64,000 nt of DNA from Thermoascus crustaceus (GCA_001599835.1 BCIC01000001.1:2068761-2132760); one strand, 5' to 3'. Shown: positions 51,601 through 63,276, counted from the stretch's first letter. Notes: generated by a model from the letters alone, not told the origin. Numbers and translations: made by a program.

Positions 51601-51973
51601 CATGATATGCATGTCTGTTTTTCTTCTTATGACCACGAGCTCCCGCATCTGCCGTTATTCCCAGTCCTCCCATTTGAGACGCTAACCCCGCCATGGCATC
51701 CTGCCCTGGTGCTACCGGCATACCGGGAGACCCTGCATTGTATCCTGCATCTAGGTTCGGCGCGGCGTTCGGTGGTTGCGCTGCGGCGTATGGAGGCTGT
51801 GGTTGCAGCGGAGCATTTCCATAAGGTGTTCCCAACTGAAGGGGGCCAGCGGGTGGTGGTCCAGCGGAGGGATTAAACGGAGGAACGGGGTGTGCGACTC
51901 TCTGTTGATTCAATTGATCTTCATCGGGAGCAGCTCCCTGGCCTAGGGCGTGGTACATCGTATGGTCCGCCAT
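48684..51973 (-). CDS. sec24: COPII coat subunit Sec24
   Basis: Cargo-selecting subunit of the Sec23/Sec24 inner coat that packages proteins into vesicles at endoplasmic-reticulum exit sites. The predicted protein has 999 residues. Six exons are inferred: 51973-50657, 50601-50504, 50451-50111, 50037-49621, 49558-49367 and 49318-48684. Introns are 55, 52, 73, 62 and 48 bp; the last uses a GC donor. Residues 1-200 are a disordered Pro/Gly/Gln/Ala-rich segment with the basic stretch GHKKKNRHAYHDIG. The zinc finger has Cys 296, 299, 318 and 321. The trunk domain starts near residue 350 (VGLRWLFLIDVSQESI; LDQAQMMVMTDLEEPFVPL across intron 1), followed by beta-sandwich (GGEIYFYPNF), helical (MLDKPLKDIRASITEK) and gelsolin-like regions (GGAYLVDNGQICLLWLHAQV). 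All domains are present; the gene looks intact. Confidence 0.96.
49319..49366 (-). other. 48-bp GC-AG intron in sec24
   Basis: The donor is AAAG|GCAAGC and the acceptor TTGGCAG|GT, with GTTAAC as a possible branch region. Only this junction joins KSRAFKG to GHESSDRRVHDM in frame and in agreement with Sec24 homologues; no GT donor nearby gives a usable frame. GC-AG introns are a known minority class with a strong AG|GCAAG consensus, which this site matches. Confidence 0.8.
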
Positions 51974-54900
51974 GGTGCTTCAACCGCGAGTGTCCAGTCG
52001 TATGCGGGAAGACTGCGGAGGCTATCTGGGCGTATCTCGTAGCGGACTTTCGATTAAAACACTGCCATAGCTTCCGCAAGATGGATTGAAACTTCGAAAA
52101 AGATGTCCTCCAGCGTAGATGAGGTTTTGAGGATTTATCGCCCTGAGTTTATGTGTCCGCCGCGGAACTGACCACCTAATGTTGTTCGCGTCTGCAACAA
52201 TACAGCAGAGGGACGGATTTACGTGGCGCCGAGAGTAGCGTTGGCACGTGCACATATCCATTTTCTCCACAGCTGCCTCGGCCCTTTCTCATCTTCGATA
52301 CTCCAAGACGTGGTATCCAAAGTGCACATTCAACGCCTATTGGTGCAGTATTTCCTTCTATGATTCAATTCTATCTGCATATTGTCTATGACATTGCTCA
52401 GAGAGCTCTTGCTTTCCTTCTCAATTGACTGTGTTTATCTCGTCTGTTGAAGGGCTGGATAATGAGCGCCAACCTCACCGCCTATAGCGCTAGTTGTAGC
52501 TAAATTATCATTCGATGCTAAAGAAATAAGTTTGGTCTCCTTTCTGCTTTTAAGTTGCCGATCCTGCAATGTCAAAGTGGAGCCCGATGATGATAAGGGT
52601 ACCGATTCTATCTAACCTTGCGGCTCTTTGAATCGGTTGATCATAAGTTGCAATCAACAAAATGCCAGGTAATGACATTGCGCCTACGTTTCCATTGTGC
52701 GAGGAGCAGACTCTGTACCTTATTGCTGAAAAAAAACAACGATGCCTGTGGTAAAAGTCTTCAAGGTCCGCTGAGAAGGAAGCATGATGATGGTGATTAT
52801 TATGGATTAGCTCTCCGGCAAGCGACCTGATAACACCTGGGATTATATGAATCCAAAAGTTGCCAAGTACTTCATCACTGTGTCACCGGCTGTACAATCT
52901 GACAAACGATTTCATTAGGTCTGCATCATCTAGGTGTTGACTCCCAACCTGAGTAACTCTTCAACAAGTTCATCCTAGCGTACTGTGAGTAGCTGACGAT
53001 CCCGTATCAACTACAGTCATACCGAAAATATGCAGCTGAAGACGATCATGAGATTTCAGTTACTCAGGATATCGCTAGTCAATACATAACATCCCCATGA
53101 TCCCTGTCAAAACTCAACCGCTTCATATGCAGATGGGTATTCTCGAGATGCTCACACGGTCGAGAAATAAGGTCGAAGACAGTCTTCAAAATTTGAAATG
53201 TTTTTGTCAATGCATCTCTTGACTAGGCATCTTTCTAGTCAAATAATACTGATGCGTAGTGGCAGGAAAGATGAATCGACGAGTTTCTACCTACGATAAA
53301 CTTGGATTGGTCAAACGGCGTGGCTACTGTGCACCAATGGCACTCTGAGCGGCCTGAAGTCGCCATATTTTCTAACTTTAACTGTCTATGTACCGTAGAT
53401 ATAGCCGGCGCTAGAAAGTTTTGGTACACAGGAAGTTGGGCAGATGTGGCCTCGGGAATGCGAAGATCTTCCCAAGGTTAGGTACCAGTGGAGAACCGTC
53501 AAAGGAAGCGAACGTGGAGTGTAAACAGGCAGCTGCCCGATGGACTGGGTATGATGATCGCATCTTAAAACTCAGAAATATCCGAGTGCTGTGAATTCCT
53601 ATAGAGCTTGTTCAACGACATCGATATATACGGGTAGATACCTGTCAAACCCGAGCTTGGATCCAAACAAGGTACATGGGTACATGTATACTAGTATATC
53701 CTGGTAGGGTGCCTACATCAAGTATGTAGACCATTTAATAGACGAACCAGACATACGGATCACCTTCATCGCTTCACTGTTTCGATGCTGACTGTATATT
53801 AATAGATTAGGTACTTTTCGCAGCTGCGTGCTGCGCAGGTATTCTCAGCTTGGTTGCAGGCATAACAGGTAGAAATACCAGTCCGTAAAATGTAGAGCAG
53901 AAGCTTACAATACACAGTACACAATACATACACTAGGACCTAGGTATGTAGGCCAGGTGTATGCTAGAGATGAAACTGGCCGACAATCGGAGAAAGCACT
54001 CGTCTCTAGTGAAGCACGTATTCAGAGGCAGTAGGCACCTACTAGTCTGCCCAACTTCACAATACCTCGTAGTAGGTGGTCTGCCTAGGTGTGTTAGAAG
54101 AGGCTGAGGAGGGGATTTTCGATCCATAATCTCAACTGGAGTCAAAATCAATACTTCATTCTTTCTTGCGCGTTGTAGACTATGACGTAAGGGGCACTCG
54201 TTAAGATGGTTAGTACACCGCAAGTGCTTCAGACCGCGACGCACACACAAAACACAACATGAGCAGCCAAACGTAGAAAGCGATGATTTCCATGCGTTAT
54301 TTAGTTACTTACAAATTATGATCAATGATACATACCTTATATTTATGCAGCAGGAGCTGTACCCTTGGGACGAAGCGTTGCGACCTATCCACGCTCAAGA
54401 GGTCCCCATGAAGTCTCGCTAAGCCCCGCGGATCACGATACTGAGCGGGGGCTGGCAGACATCAAAAAAATGGATACTTACGGAATATTTCCGCCAATAT
54501 CCTCGCATATGCCTCTGGCTTTTGAAGCGAAAGCAGTTCATTTCGAGGTTTCTGAACTGGCAGGGAAGATAGCTGAACCTTACTCTCTCCATGCTGAAAA
54601 CCGACAATGACCGATAGTTTGCTGCGTTCCCTGCACAACACAGAGCGCTACAGATCGGCGCTACGATGAACAGCGCTGACTCGCTCGCGCCGCCCTGTGT
54701 GACTTGGACACATTCGCCTATTCGCCGCTGCTGGATGCTCCACCATGTCTCCGTCTGGCTATCTTATCCCGCTAGTTCGTCTGCACACTGCAGGGCTATC
54801 AAACAATTCTTTCTCTAGCTTGAGCTTCCATGAGACGATAGCTTGCGCCATCAGACGGTACTACGGATGTCATCCGTGTGCCGTCCAGCCAGCCTGAACA

Positions 54901-55662
54901 TATCTCAGCGCTGGCACCCGGGAATCTCTCCATGTCTCCAGCCCTAGGCAGATGGTACCCAAAGATCTTATCATCTCCCCCCGATCAACATATCGTTGCT
55001 AAGTGTTACAAGAAGGTACCGTTCAATGCCTCATCTTCGAATTTCCTAATTAAAACATTCTATTTCTTCCTCCAATCTCCGTTCCTCACCTAGGCCCGCC
55101 GGATCCCTTAGGCAGCTGCAACGGCGCCACGTGTGTTTTGTATTCGGTTTTTTTTTGCCCTGGGAAGGAGACCATCGTCTGAATCTGTGCGGAGTGGATG
55201 CCATCCAACTTAACCTCTCGGGAGGGACAAACGGGTGACCCCTGGTCATTGCATAGGATGCTCTGACTGGCGCCGCTTTATTTCCGAGACCAACTACCGC
55301 CTTATCGCTCCTAATCTTCATCTAGACTGCATGTCTTTGCACAGCAGCTAAAAGAGGTGCGTCATCCTGCCATACGGATTCCCGACAACGCCATCTTGCT
55401 TCTTGTTACTGGGGGAATGCCTGTCTGAGTACAGTACCGAGTAGTTACGTGTCACAGCAGCAGACTTCTCCCCAGAAGGGCTGGTCCACGGTACTTTCTA
55501 ACATGTAGGCCAGGAACCCGAGTGGCTTCTCCATTGACCGCGTTTCTGTCGGTTATGTATGTGACCTACCCTACCATGACAGACTCACCTCCAGCCGTTT
55601 CTCTGTCCCCTTCTGAATTTTACACAATCAATCGTATGCGTTGTTGAATTGCAGATCGAGTC
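51974..55662. other. Gene-free divergent region between sec24 and the permease
   Basis: Holds the sec24 promoter (about 52.0-52.4 kb) and the permease promoter (about 55.0-55.66 kb). No coding motifs in between; the longest frame (53933-54250, minus) has no family resemblance. The minus-strand leader of sec24 and the plus-strand 5' flank of the permease may contain leader introns, for example an acceptor-like TTGAATTGCAG ending just before the permease ATG. Confidence 0.6.
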
Positions 55663-57752
55663 ATGGATCTAACGTCGACATCAGAGCAGTCGTGCAAAGA
55701 GGGCGCTTCTGAGGACCGCAGAAAGACTTCTGGAAAAAGCCCTAGTGCCCCTCTTGCTCCCAACATGGCTACCATAGTCGACGATGACGAGCGTCTCTTG
55801 GCCCGCATAGGCTACAAACAGGTAAATACTGAACCTCCGTATTTCTCCCAATGCTAATTTATCCCTCGTCATTATACAGGAATTGAGACGCGAGTTTTCG
55901 AAATGGTCTACCGTCTCTTATGCCATTTCGATCTTGGGAGTCCTGGGGTCCGTTCCGGCGACGTTCGGGGCACCCCTAGAAGCTGGAGGGCCTGCGACCG
56001 CTGTGTGGTGCTGGTTCTTTGGATCCTGCATGGCATTGTGCATTGGCAGTTCCGTGGCAGAGCTAGTATCAGCTTATCCTACGGCTGGAGGGATGTACTT
56101 CGTCACAAAACATGTCGTGCCAGAGGATCAAGTTGCTATCTTCTCTTGGATCCAGGGTTGGTGTAACCTGCTTGGGCAAACGGCCGGTGTGTCCAGCGTA
56201 GCGTACACGGTCAGCCAGATGATGTTGGCATGCGCAAGCATGAACTCGAGTTTGAAAGACGGAAAATATACATACTCACCGTAAGTATACCGCTCGACCC
56301 TTTTAGTACCGTGTCTGTGTGGTCTAATTTGGAATAGTACTGCTTTAGAGACAGTTCTCTTAGCCATTGCGCTTTTATGCATAATGGGCATAATCTGCTC
56401 CTTGACTACTAAGAGCCTTCACAGAATCGTGCTTTGGTTTGCACCAATAAATAGTACGTATACATTTTAGTTGGTGAGCAGAAGACAAAAACTGACCTCC
56501 GCTTCCGCAGTTCTCGCGTCGATAAGCATCTGCATTGCCCTCCTCGTGCTTACACCAGACAAGCCATCCGCAAAATGGGTATTTACACATGTGACTGACG
56601 GGTCAGGATGGGGTTCTAAAGCATTTTCCTTCCTACTGGGGTTTATTTCAGTGGCTTGGACAATGACTGATTATGATGGAACAACACAGTGGGTTTCATT
56701 AGGACTTGGAGGAAGTCCCGAATCTCGGGCTAATGTATTTTAATTTAGCATGTCAGAGGAGACCCACGACGCCGCCATCAGAGGGCCCGTGGCCATTCAA
56801 ACCGCAGTCCTGGTCTCTGGAGCTTTCGGCTGGATGCTGACTGTTTCGATGTGTTTTTGCTTGAATGACTTCGAGCAGATATTAAACACCCCCACGGGAC
56901 TTCCAGCTGCGCAGATATTTCTCAATGCTGGTGGCAAGACAGGAGGCACTATAATGTGGTTTTTTGCGATCCTTGTGCAATTTTTCACCGGTTGCTCGGC
57001 CATGCTGGCAGATACGAGAATGGCTTATGCATTCGCTCGTGATGATGCACTCCCCTTCTCAGAGTAATGACCACCCAAATGCCTATTATATGAATGTCGC
57101 TAATTTCTTTTCAGTGTCTTCGCCAAAGTGAATGAGTATACACATACTCCCGTCAATGCGGTTTGGTTCGTGGTGTTCTTCAGCATCTGTCTTAACTGCA
57201 TTGCCATCGGGTCAACTCAGACGGCCACCGCGATCTTCAATATCACTGCCCCTGCGCTTGACCTGTCCTACATAGCTGTCATTCTTGCTCATCAGATGTA
57301 CAAGAACAAAGTGAAGTTCATCGAGGGACCATTCACGCTAGGAAGATGGGGCACGCCGATCAACATTGTCTCTATTGTCTGGGTAATTTTTATCAGCATC
57401 GTTCTCTTTTTCCCTCCGTCGAAGCCTGTGACGGTGGCAAATATGTTAGCACTGAATGCTGTATTCAAAGAGAAAATATGCTAATTGAGCCAATAGGAAC
57501 TATGCTATTTGCGTTGCCGCCTTTATTGCCATATTCGCGCTTTCGTGGTGGTGGCTCTCTGCTCGGAGGTAAGAAAGCACTTGGAGAGCATAGATGAATG
57601 GCTTGTTCATGGAACGCCGGTTATTGTTTTCATCTGTTGACATAAATCTTTGCAGAAAATACATTGGCCCACGCACGAGCGATATCATCCAACGAATCAG
57701 GACAGAAGACTACGAGGAAATTTACGACCCTCCAAACAATTTTGAAGTGTAG
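55663..57752 (+). CDS. GABA/amino-acid permease (APC superfamily, Uga4-like)
   Basis: Predicted 555-residue plasma- or vacuolar-membrane transporter with about 12 helices. Eight exons are inferred: 55663-55821, 55880-56280, 56338-56453, 56511-56688, 56749-57063, 57115-57444, 57497-57568 and 57656-57752, with introns of 51-87 bp. All have GT and AG ends; intron 4 (GTGGGT) and intron 6 (GTTAGC) have weaker donors. The joined product shows the family order: ELRREFSKWSTVSYAISILG at the first helix, AELVSAYPTAGGMYFV, WIQGWCNLLGQTAGV, then YDGTTHMSEETHDAAIRGP across intron 4, ADTRMAYAFARDDALPFS and ALSWWWLSARRKYIGPR. The carboxyl tail ends EEIYDPPNNFEV. The substrate (GABA, polyamines, choline or another amino acid) cannot be fixed from sequence alone. 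It converges with the CoA ligase gene 570 bp downstream. Confidence 0.92.
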
Positions 57753-58318
57753 ACTATTCCATACGATGTTGTACTCCCATATACAGACGATATTCAGTGA
57801 TAGAAGGACCCATCGTGTACGTTTCTAGATGTCGATACCCCAGCAGAACAGCATTACAATTGTTGCGCTCTTGCATTCAGAACTTTTACAGTCCAGATAT
57901 CGATATGTTATGCTCTTTGGATTAGAATTTACATTACATCTGCATCCAATTTCCAGACTGGACATATATTTTGGACAGATTGAGACGGCGTTGTTCTTTT
58001 GTTCGCTCTTGGAATTTCCGGTTGAAATTTTAGACTTTCCATAAAATATTTCGGGAACTGCTTGTTCAAGCTTAGATATCCCACATATCTCCTTTTAGAG
58101 CGGTTTTTTTTATGGCAGGGTCTGGTAGGGAGAATCACTGAAACGTCCTTTTTATAACTTACAATATTGCTAACGGGACCTGCGACATAATTAATGGGCT
58201 AACTAGGCTTGAGTTCTTACATGCAGATGCAGATAGGCCATTTTGACTAGCGAGAAATTCTTCCTGCATACCATGTTTCAATGGACTATCAACAACAGAG
58301 AGTGATCATTATTCTTTC
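57753..58318. other. Short intergenic region between convergent permease and CoA-ligase genes
   Basis: AT-rich and without coding motifs; it should hold both 3' untranslated regions. Confidence 0.6.
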
Positions 58319-60025
58319 CTATAATTTTGCAGCACCTCTGTTCTTCAAGAGGTCCCTCAGCTCCCTCCTCAAGATCTTGCCACTGGGATTCTTTGGAATT
58401 GAATCCACGAGCTTGATACCCCCTCGCAAGCGTTTATGGTTGGCGACTCGTTTGTTCAGCCACTCGTGGATATCTCGAATAATAATCTGCTCTCCTTTAC
58501 GCCTTGCCTCCGGGCGAACGACAATAAACCCCAGTGGTAACTCTGTGGCTTGCTCCTCCACCCAGACACCGATGACGCCGGCATCTTCCACATCTGGATG
58601 ATCCAACAATTTCCCTTCCAGCTCGCTGGGGATGACCTGCATCCCTTTATATTTGATCATCTCCTTGGTTCGATCGGAGATCCTGATGAACCCTTCCTGG
58701 TCGATTGTGCCGATATCCCCGGTTCGGAACCACCTTTTTCCTTCACGATCGACGAAAAAGGCATGTTTGGTCGCGTCTTCATTTTTAAAGTAACCTCTGG
58801 TCACATTTGGACCACGGCACCAAATTTCAGCCGGTTTGGTCGTACCATCATCATCGACCTCGGCATCAAGCATGGTGTCCGGATCCACGAATCGAAACTC
58901 CATATTTGGCGTGATGCACCCTACACCATCCCTCTTATCCATTCGGGAAATAGGGACGGCCGTTGCCAGCGGGCTCGTCTCAGTTAACCCCCACGCCTGA
59001 TAACAGTAGACGGTAGTTCCGTATGCTTGTTTGAACTTGGCCTCGACAGACCGGGCGAGCTCAACGCTTAAGGGAGCCGCAGCGGACATGATCCTTTTGA
59101 CACTTCCCAGATCGTAGCGGTTGACACGGGGGTCTTTCATCAATAGGAGCGCGACCGGAGGGACCAAGGCCAAGTCCTCTGGCCGGTATTTTTGGATACA
59201 GCCCAAATAGACGTCCAGATCAAACCTGGGCATGACGACTACCGTCATCCCTTTGAGAAGGGCGCTGCAGATGTAGAGGTTGAGCCCGTAGATGTGGCTG
59301 AACGGCAGGAAAGCGATCAGGTTCTGTCCAGACTTGACGACTTCGTCGAAAACATGCTTCTGCCATTGCTGGACATTTGCGGTCATATTCTTATGTGAGG
59401 TGATAACACCTTTTGCTCGTCCGGAAGTTCCCGAGGAAAAGCAGATGAACGCTATGCGGTTATCAACCTCGGACGGTGGGACTGTGGTGAGGTCACTTGG
59501 GAAGCAAGTAGTGGCGAGAGTTTGCGCTGTTGGCGTTCCATCAGCAGCGTACTGTCCATCTGCTTGGATAATATACCGGACAGAAGTACCCTGAATGGCC
59601 TTTTGCGCGATACCCACTAGCGACGAGTGAACGATAAGATATTTCGCCTCGCACGTTTCCAGGTTCGCGCGGAGCTCCATGGCCGTCAATGCCGCACTGT
59701 TTGGGGACACTGTCGCCCCGCAGCCAATGACCGCATGGCAGATGATGGCATAATCAATGGTGTTGGGGCTGAAGAGGGCCACGACATCGTTTTGCTTGAC
59801 ACCGAGCTGTTCGCGGAGCCCCTGAGCAAGAGCCCGCGTGCGATGTAAGATGTCGCCGAAGGTACGAAACTCCCCAGAGACGACGTCGATGTAGATTGGC
59901 TTGTCGAGAGGGACGTTCAACGGATTCGACAGGACGAAAGAGGTGAGATCGATATCCTTGAGCTGTAGATCCGGATAAGGAGAGCGGTAGATTCGTGGAG
60001 ACATTATTATCGCGTGATCATTCAT
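58319..60025 (-). CDS. Peroxisomal AMP-forming acyl/aryl-CoA ligase (4-coumarate/phenylacetate-CoA ligase-like)
   Basis: Predicted 568-residue enzyme that activates a carboxylic acid to its CoA thioester through an acyl-adenylate. It is a single exon. Adenylate-forming motifs are present in order: phosphate loop SSGTSGRAKG (197-206), a FLPFSHIYGL segment (239-248), YQAWGLTETSP (342-352), RTGD (434-437), IDQEGFIRISDRTKEMIKYK (441-460), GMQVIPSELE (461-470) and NPSGK with catalytic Lys 550. The loop has Ala where Pro is usual, a tolerated change. The terminal AKL is a type-1 peroxisomal targeting signal. Met8 (MSPRIYRSPYPDL) is an alternative start. The family includes plant-like 4CL, phenylacetyl-CoA ligase and medium-chain acyl-CoA synthetases; the true substrate is open. 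Its neighbours are a permease and an AtuA-like pseudogene, suggesting carboxylate catabolism. Confidence 0.93.
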   Translation of the reverse strand: MNDHAIIMSPRIYRSPYPDLQLKDIDLTSFVLSNPLNVPLDKPIYIDVVSGEFRTFGDILHRTRALAQGLREQLGVKQNDVVALFSPNTIDYAIICHAVIGCGATVSPNSAALTAMELRANLETCEAKYLIVHSSLVGIAQKAIQGTSVRYIIQADGQYAADGTPTAQTLATTCFPSDLTTVPPSEVDNRIAFICFSSGTSGRAKGVITSHKNMTANVQQWQKHVFDEVVKSGQNLIAFLPFSHIYGLNLYICSALLKGMTVVVMPRFDLDVYLGCIQKYRPEDLALVPPVALLLMKDPRVNRYDLGSVKRIMSAAAPLSVELARSVEAKFKQAYGTTVYCYQAWGLTETSPLATAVPISRMDKRDGVGCITPNMEFRFVDPDTMLDAEVDDDGTTKPAEIWCRGPNVTRGYFKNEDATKHAFFVDREGKRWFRTGDIGTIDQEGFIRISDRTKEMIKYKGMQVIPSELEGKLLDHPDVEDAGVIGVWVEEQATELPLGFIVVRPEARRKGEQIIIRDIHEWLNKRVANHKRLRGGIKLVDSIPKNPSGKILRRELRDLLKNRGAAKL

Positions 60026-61174
60026 GCAGAAGAATGAGAAATAAAGCCAAGTTAAGCCTAAGGTCTTACAGAGACATAAGTACTATGGTAACAGGAACAT
60101 TCTCTCTATGAGTGAGCCAAGGAAAGTCGGGCGCTATACATAGTACCTCTGATTACTTACACGCCCCACAAAATGCGGTATGTTGCCGCGGCAGTTGGAA
60201 TCTGGACGGGAGGTTTCATATAGGTCACCTAGGTAAGTAGGTAGGTTTTACATGCATAAAAAGCTTGACATTATTCCGTACATTAACTCGAGCGTCCCAC
60301 TATGCAACTGCTAGAACGGACTAGACGCGGGAGATTCTGCCATCCAAGGCTTTCGATTACCTCGGCTCGGTTGTCTAAGATCTGTGTTACCTGCGTGCTT
60401 TAGGTAGTCGGGTTGTTGTGACTGGGTCCTTGCAAGACGCGAACTTGTGGATCGAGACTGACTGACAAAGTCGGTGTAACATGACCCTTGTGGGGCGGTA
60501 CGGTGAAGAGATTTAGTGTGCTGTACTGCGTACTCGGTACTTGACCGAGGGAACAGAAGAGATATATATATGAAGTTCCCTTGATGCAAGCGTGTCTCTC
60601 TCTTTTTGCTAGAGGATGTAGTCATTTGGTGGGAGAAGTTAGGAGCGTGTGAGGTGCCAGTTCCTTCCAAGGTCACTACGTAAGTACATGTACTTTTGTA
60701 CTGTCCTTTCGGGCCATACGATGACTACCCGACCTCGGTGATTTACGCAGGCCTGGGATGTAATACATGGCGCTTATGCAAAGGTTGCTCTCGGCTCATT
60801 TTTCTTTTACCGCCTTGCCTTGCTGAATATTTTCTTAGTAGAGTCCCTCGATTCTTTCCTTTCTGGTGACTGATTGCTGTTCAGAATCTACAAGAATAGT
60901 GATTGGAGAATGAGAAAGGCAGGAGTGGTGTGTTACGGTTCATGAATTGACAGGTCATAGATCATGGTACTATAGACAAAATATGGAGCTTTTTTAGAGA
61001 TATTGCTGAGTCTATCATCGCCATTGCAACACCGTTTGAGGGACGGAGAGTCTTATCGTGTTTGAAATCATCCTTGTAATCTCACACAAGCAAAGACCTC
61101 TATCTCCCATCAATAGGTCTCGAGTTATATATAACTCAGCGACGTAGGTACAGAACCATCGCAGAGGTCATAGA
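60026..61174. other. Intergenic region upstream of the CoA ligase
   Basis: Contains the CoA-ligase promoter and the remnant 3' flank of the AtuA-like pseudogene. A TAGGTCACCTAGGTAAGTAGGTAGGT-type cluster lies at about 60222-60247. A 121-codon minus-strand frame at 60311-60676 has no recognisable motif. Confidence 0.55.
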
Positions 61175-63276
61175 TCATATCTTTCCCTTGACCAGAAACC
61201 TCTTCGGCAAGTCCACATTCCTCGCCCTCAGAAACTCAGTGACATTCTTCGCCAGCAGATCCTACGTCCGTGTACTATTGTAGCCACCATCGAGATAATC
61301 ATGCAGCAAGAAGTGAATCGCCCACAACCCAGGGAGTTCGAACCGATCGATTTTGCCTCCTTCGCGGTATTCGCCACCGAGCAGCTTCTTCAAAAATGGC
61401 ACCGTGAGCAGACTCCGTAGCCACTCGTACTCCGAGCTCCGCACCCAGAAGCCGACGTTGGCGTTGTTTCCCTTGTCGCCGCTTGGAGCGTGGACGATCC
61501 ATCCCAGAGGACCGTGGATCGTTTCCCCGAAGGTTGTAAGATCGACTGGGTTCTCGGGATCGTAGCTTGGTTGCTGCGCTGGATAATCCTGCGTCTGGTG
61601 GAGAGATTTCGTGGACGGCGCCGTCTAGATGGACGCGGTGATGGAGAAGATTTTGGGGCATGAGGGCAACGCTGTATTCGTGATACACCTTCGGAAGGCC
61701 GGAAGTAATTCCCTTGCGATTTGGTTAGTCTAGACTAGTGTAGAAGGAAAAAGGGAGAATTACCGGCTGGAAGGTTGCACCGGGATAACTGAGTCACCAT
61801 GTCAATATCCTTTATCAGGTGCGGGGGATTCGCAAATGGATAAGAATTTTACCTGCACATAATTACATTCAGGACCGACTGTATCCATTTCTCATAAGAC
61901 AGATCCTGCTTGTCCTTTGTCTGAACAAAGACACGGAAGTCAACTGTCGCTCTGTCCTGAGCGTATGGTTCTAGTTCGGCAACACCATGTGTTGAAAAAT
62001 AGATAGTGTGGAGCTTCGATATGAATGCTTCTCCGAGACTATCACGAATGTTGCGCTCCAGCAAGGCGGCTTTGGCTTCAATATCCAGTCCGACCAATGA
62101 CCAGTGTAGCTCAGCCTGATAGCGAGGCTGTGATGTGAGGCCAACCTTGGTGGTGGAAGGCGGAGGCAATGCAATCACACCATTGTCCTTAACTCGGTCC
62201 GGACTGATATTCTGCAGAGCTATATGATCAAGTCGAGCAGTCACATCGGAGTTGTAGTAGCTGCAGAGATGAAGTCAGATCAGTTCAGATCAGTATTTTG
62301 AGAAAGGGAACCATGCTAAGGTCCTTGAATTTCATAGACAAGCTGTGCTGCAACAGTGTCCCGGGTCACAGCACCACCAGTGTTCTGAATCTTAGTGATG
62401 ACTGTTGATCTCTGCAGTCGGAAATCCAAGATCCTCTTTACCAGGGATCGATTTAAATCCAGAGAAGTTCCCTCCCGTAACATATGTTGAGCACTCAATG
62501 AGATATCCTGCAACTAGTGCATCAGCAATCTCATCGAACTGGTCTGGTTTCCATCTATGCCACCATATGGCCCCTCCAACTACCAGACTGGCGCCTGAAA
62601 CGCGTCCGCAGATGACAATATTGGCACCACTCTCGAGTGCTTGAGCGATATATATTGGCTCAAAAGGTAGTTTGCCTAATGGTCTTCCTGTAGAAATATC
62701 GGTGAGCACAGTAGTAGTTCCGCCTTGAATGGCAGCTTGAACTTGTGGTAGGACCTCATCTCCTGAGATCCATGCAACCTTAAGACTGAGTGCCTGTGCT
62801 GCAGTCATCTCCTGGACTTTGGTGCATAGTGCCTCCGTGTCGCTGGCACCAGCGTCAACTATGACTTTGATGCCTTTCTTTGCAATGGTGGATAGCGCAG
62901 GTTCTATGGAGTTGAGGAACGATTTCTCATAACCAAACTCCTGTCTCTTGCCATTCTCTACAAAGTAGAATCAGCGCGGCGTGTACCCGGCAGTTAATAG
63001 ATCACAAGTGGATATGAGACCTATGCGGCTCAACTTCCTTGCTTGCGTAGAAGGCATATTCCCTTCAGACATCCAATCTCCAATAATGATGTCAATCTGC
63101 TCCTGTGCGCTAGCAGCGGCAGTAAAGCCATGCCGTCGGTCAAGAGTAGAGCCGGAGATCCCCTAATAATGTATCAATTACTTAAGCCTACCATGTTTTG
63201 GGGGCGGGGAGACAATAGCAAAACTTACACAGACTCGAAGGACCCGAGAAGCGTGCGCGGCTGCTAGGGCTGCCAT
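61175..63276 (-). pseudogene. AtuA-like / DUF1446 acyclic terpene utilisation family gene, disrupted
   Basis: Relic of a gene of about 600 codons resembling fungal DUF1446 proteins, related to bacterial AtuA of acyclic-terpene degradation. Inferred exons are 63276-63229, 63162-63021, 62957-62317, 62260-61853, 61788-61764 (a 25-bp microexon) and 61712-61175. Intact family segments include MAALAAAHASRVLRV, STLDRRHGFTAAA, IIIGDWMSEGNMPS, YVTGGNFSGFKSI, TGGAVTRDTVAAQLVYEIQGP, YYNSDVTARLDHI, GPLGWIVHAPSGDKGNN and KIDRFELPGLWAIHFLLHDY. Lesions: a frame change near 62401-62406 within the segment after FPTAEIN; a second near 61590-61602 after HEISPP; a TAG at 61262-61264 after GGYNSTRT, with recognisable tail codons continuing to a TGA at 61175; and a GC instead of GT donor at 62316. 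The exon 2 donor (GTCTCA) and the last acceptor (AAG) are also weak. The lesions do not lie in homopolymers, so decay is likelier than sequencing error. It may still be expressed as fragments. Confidence 0.85.
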
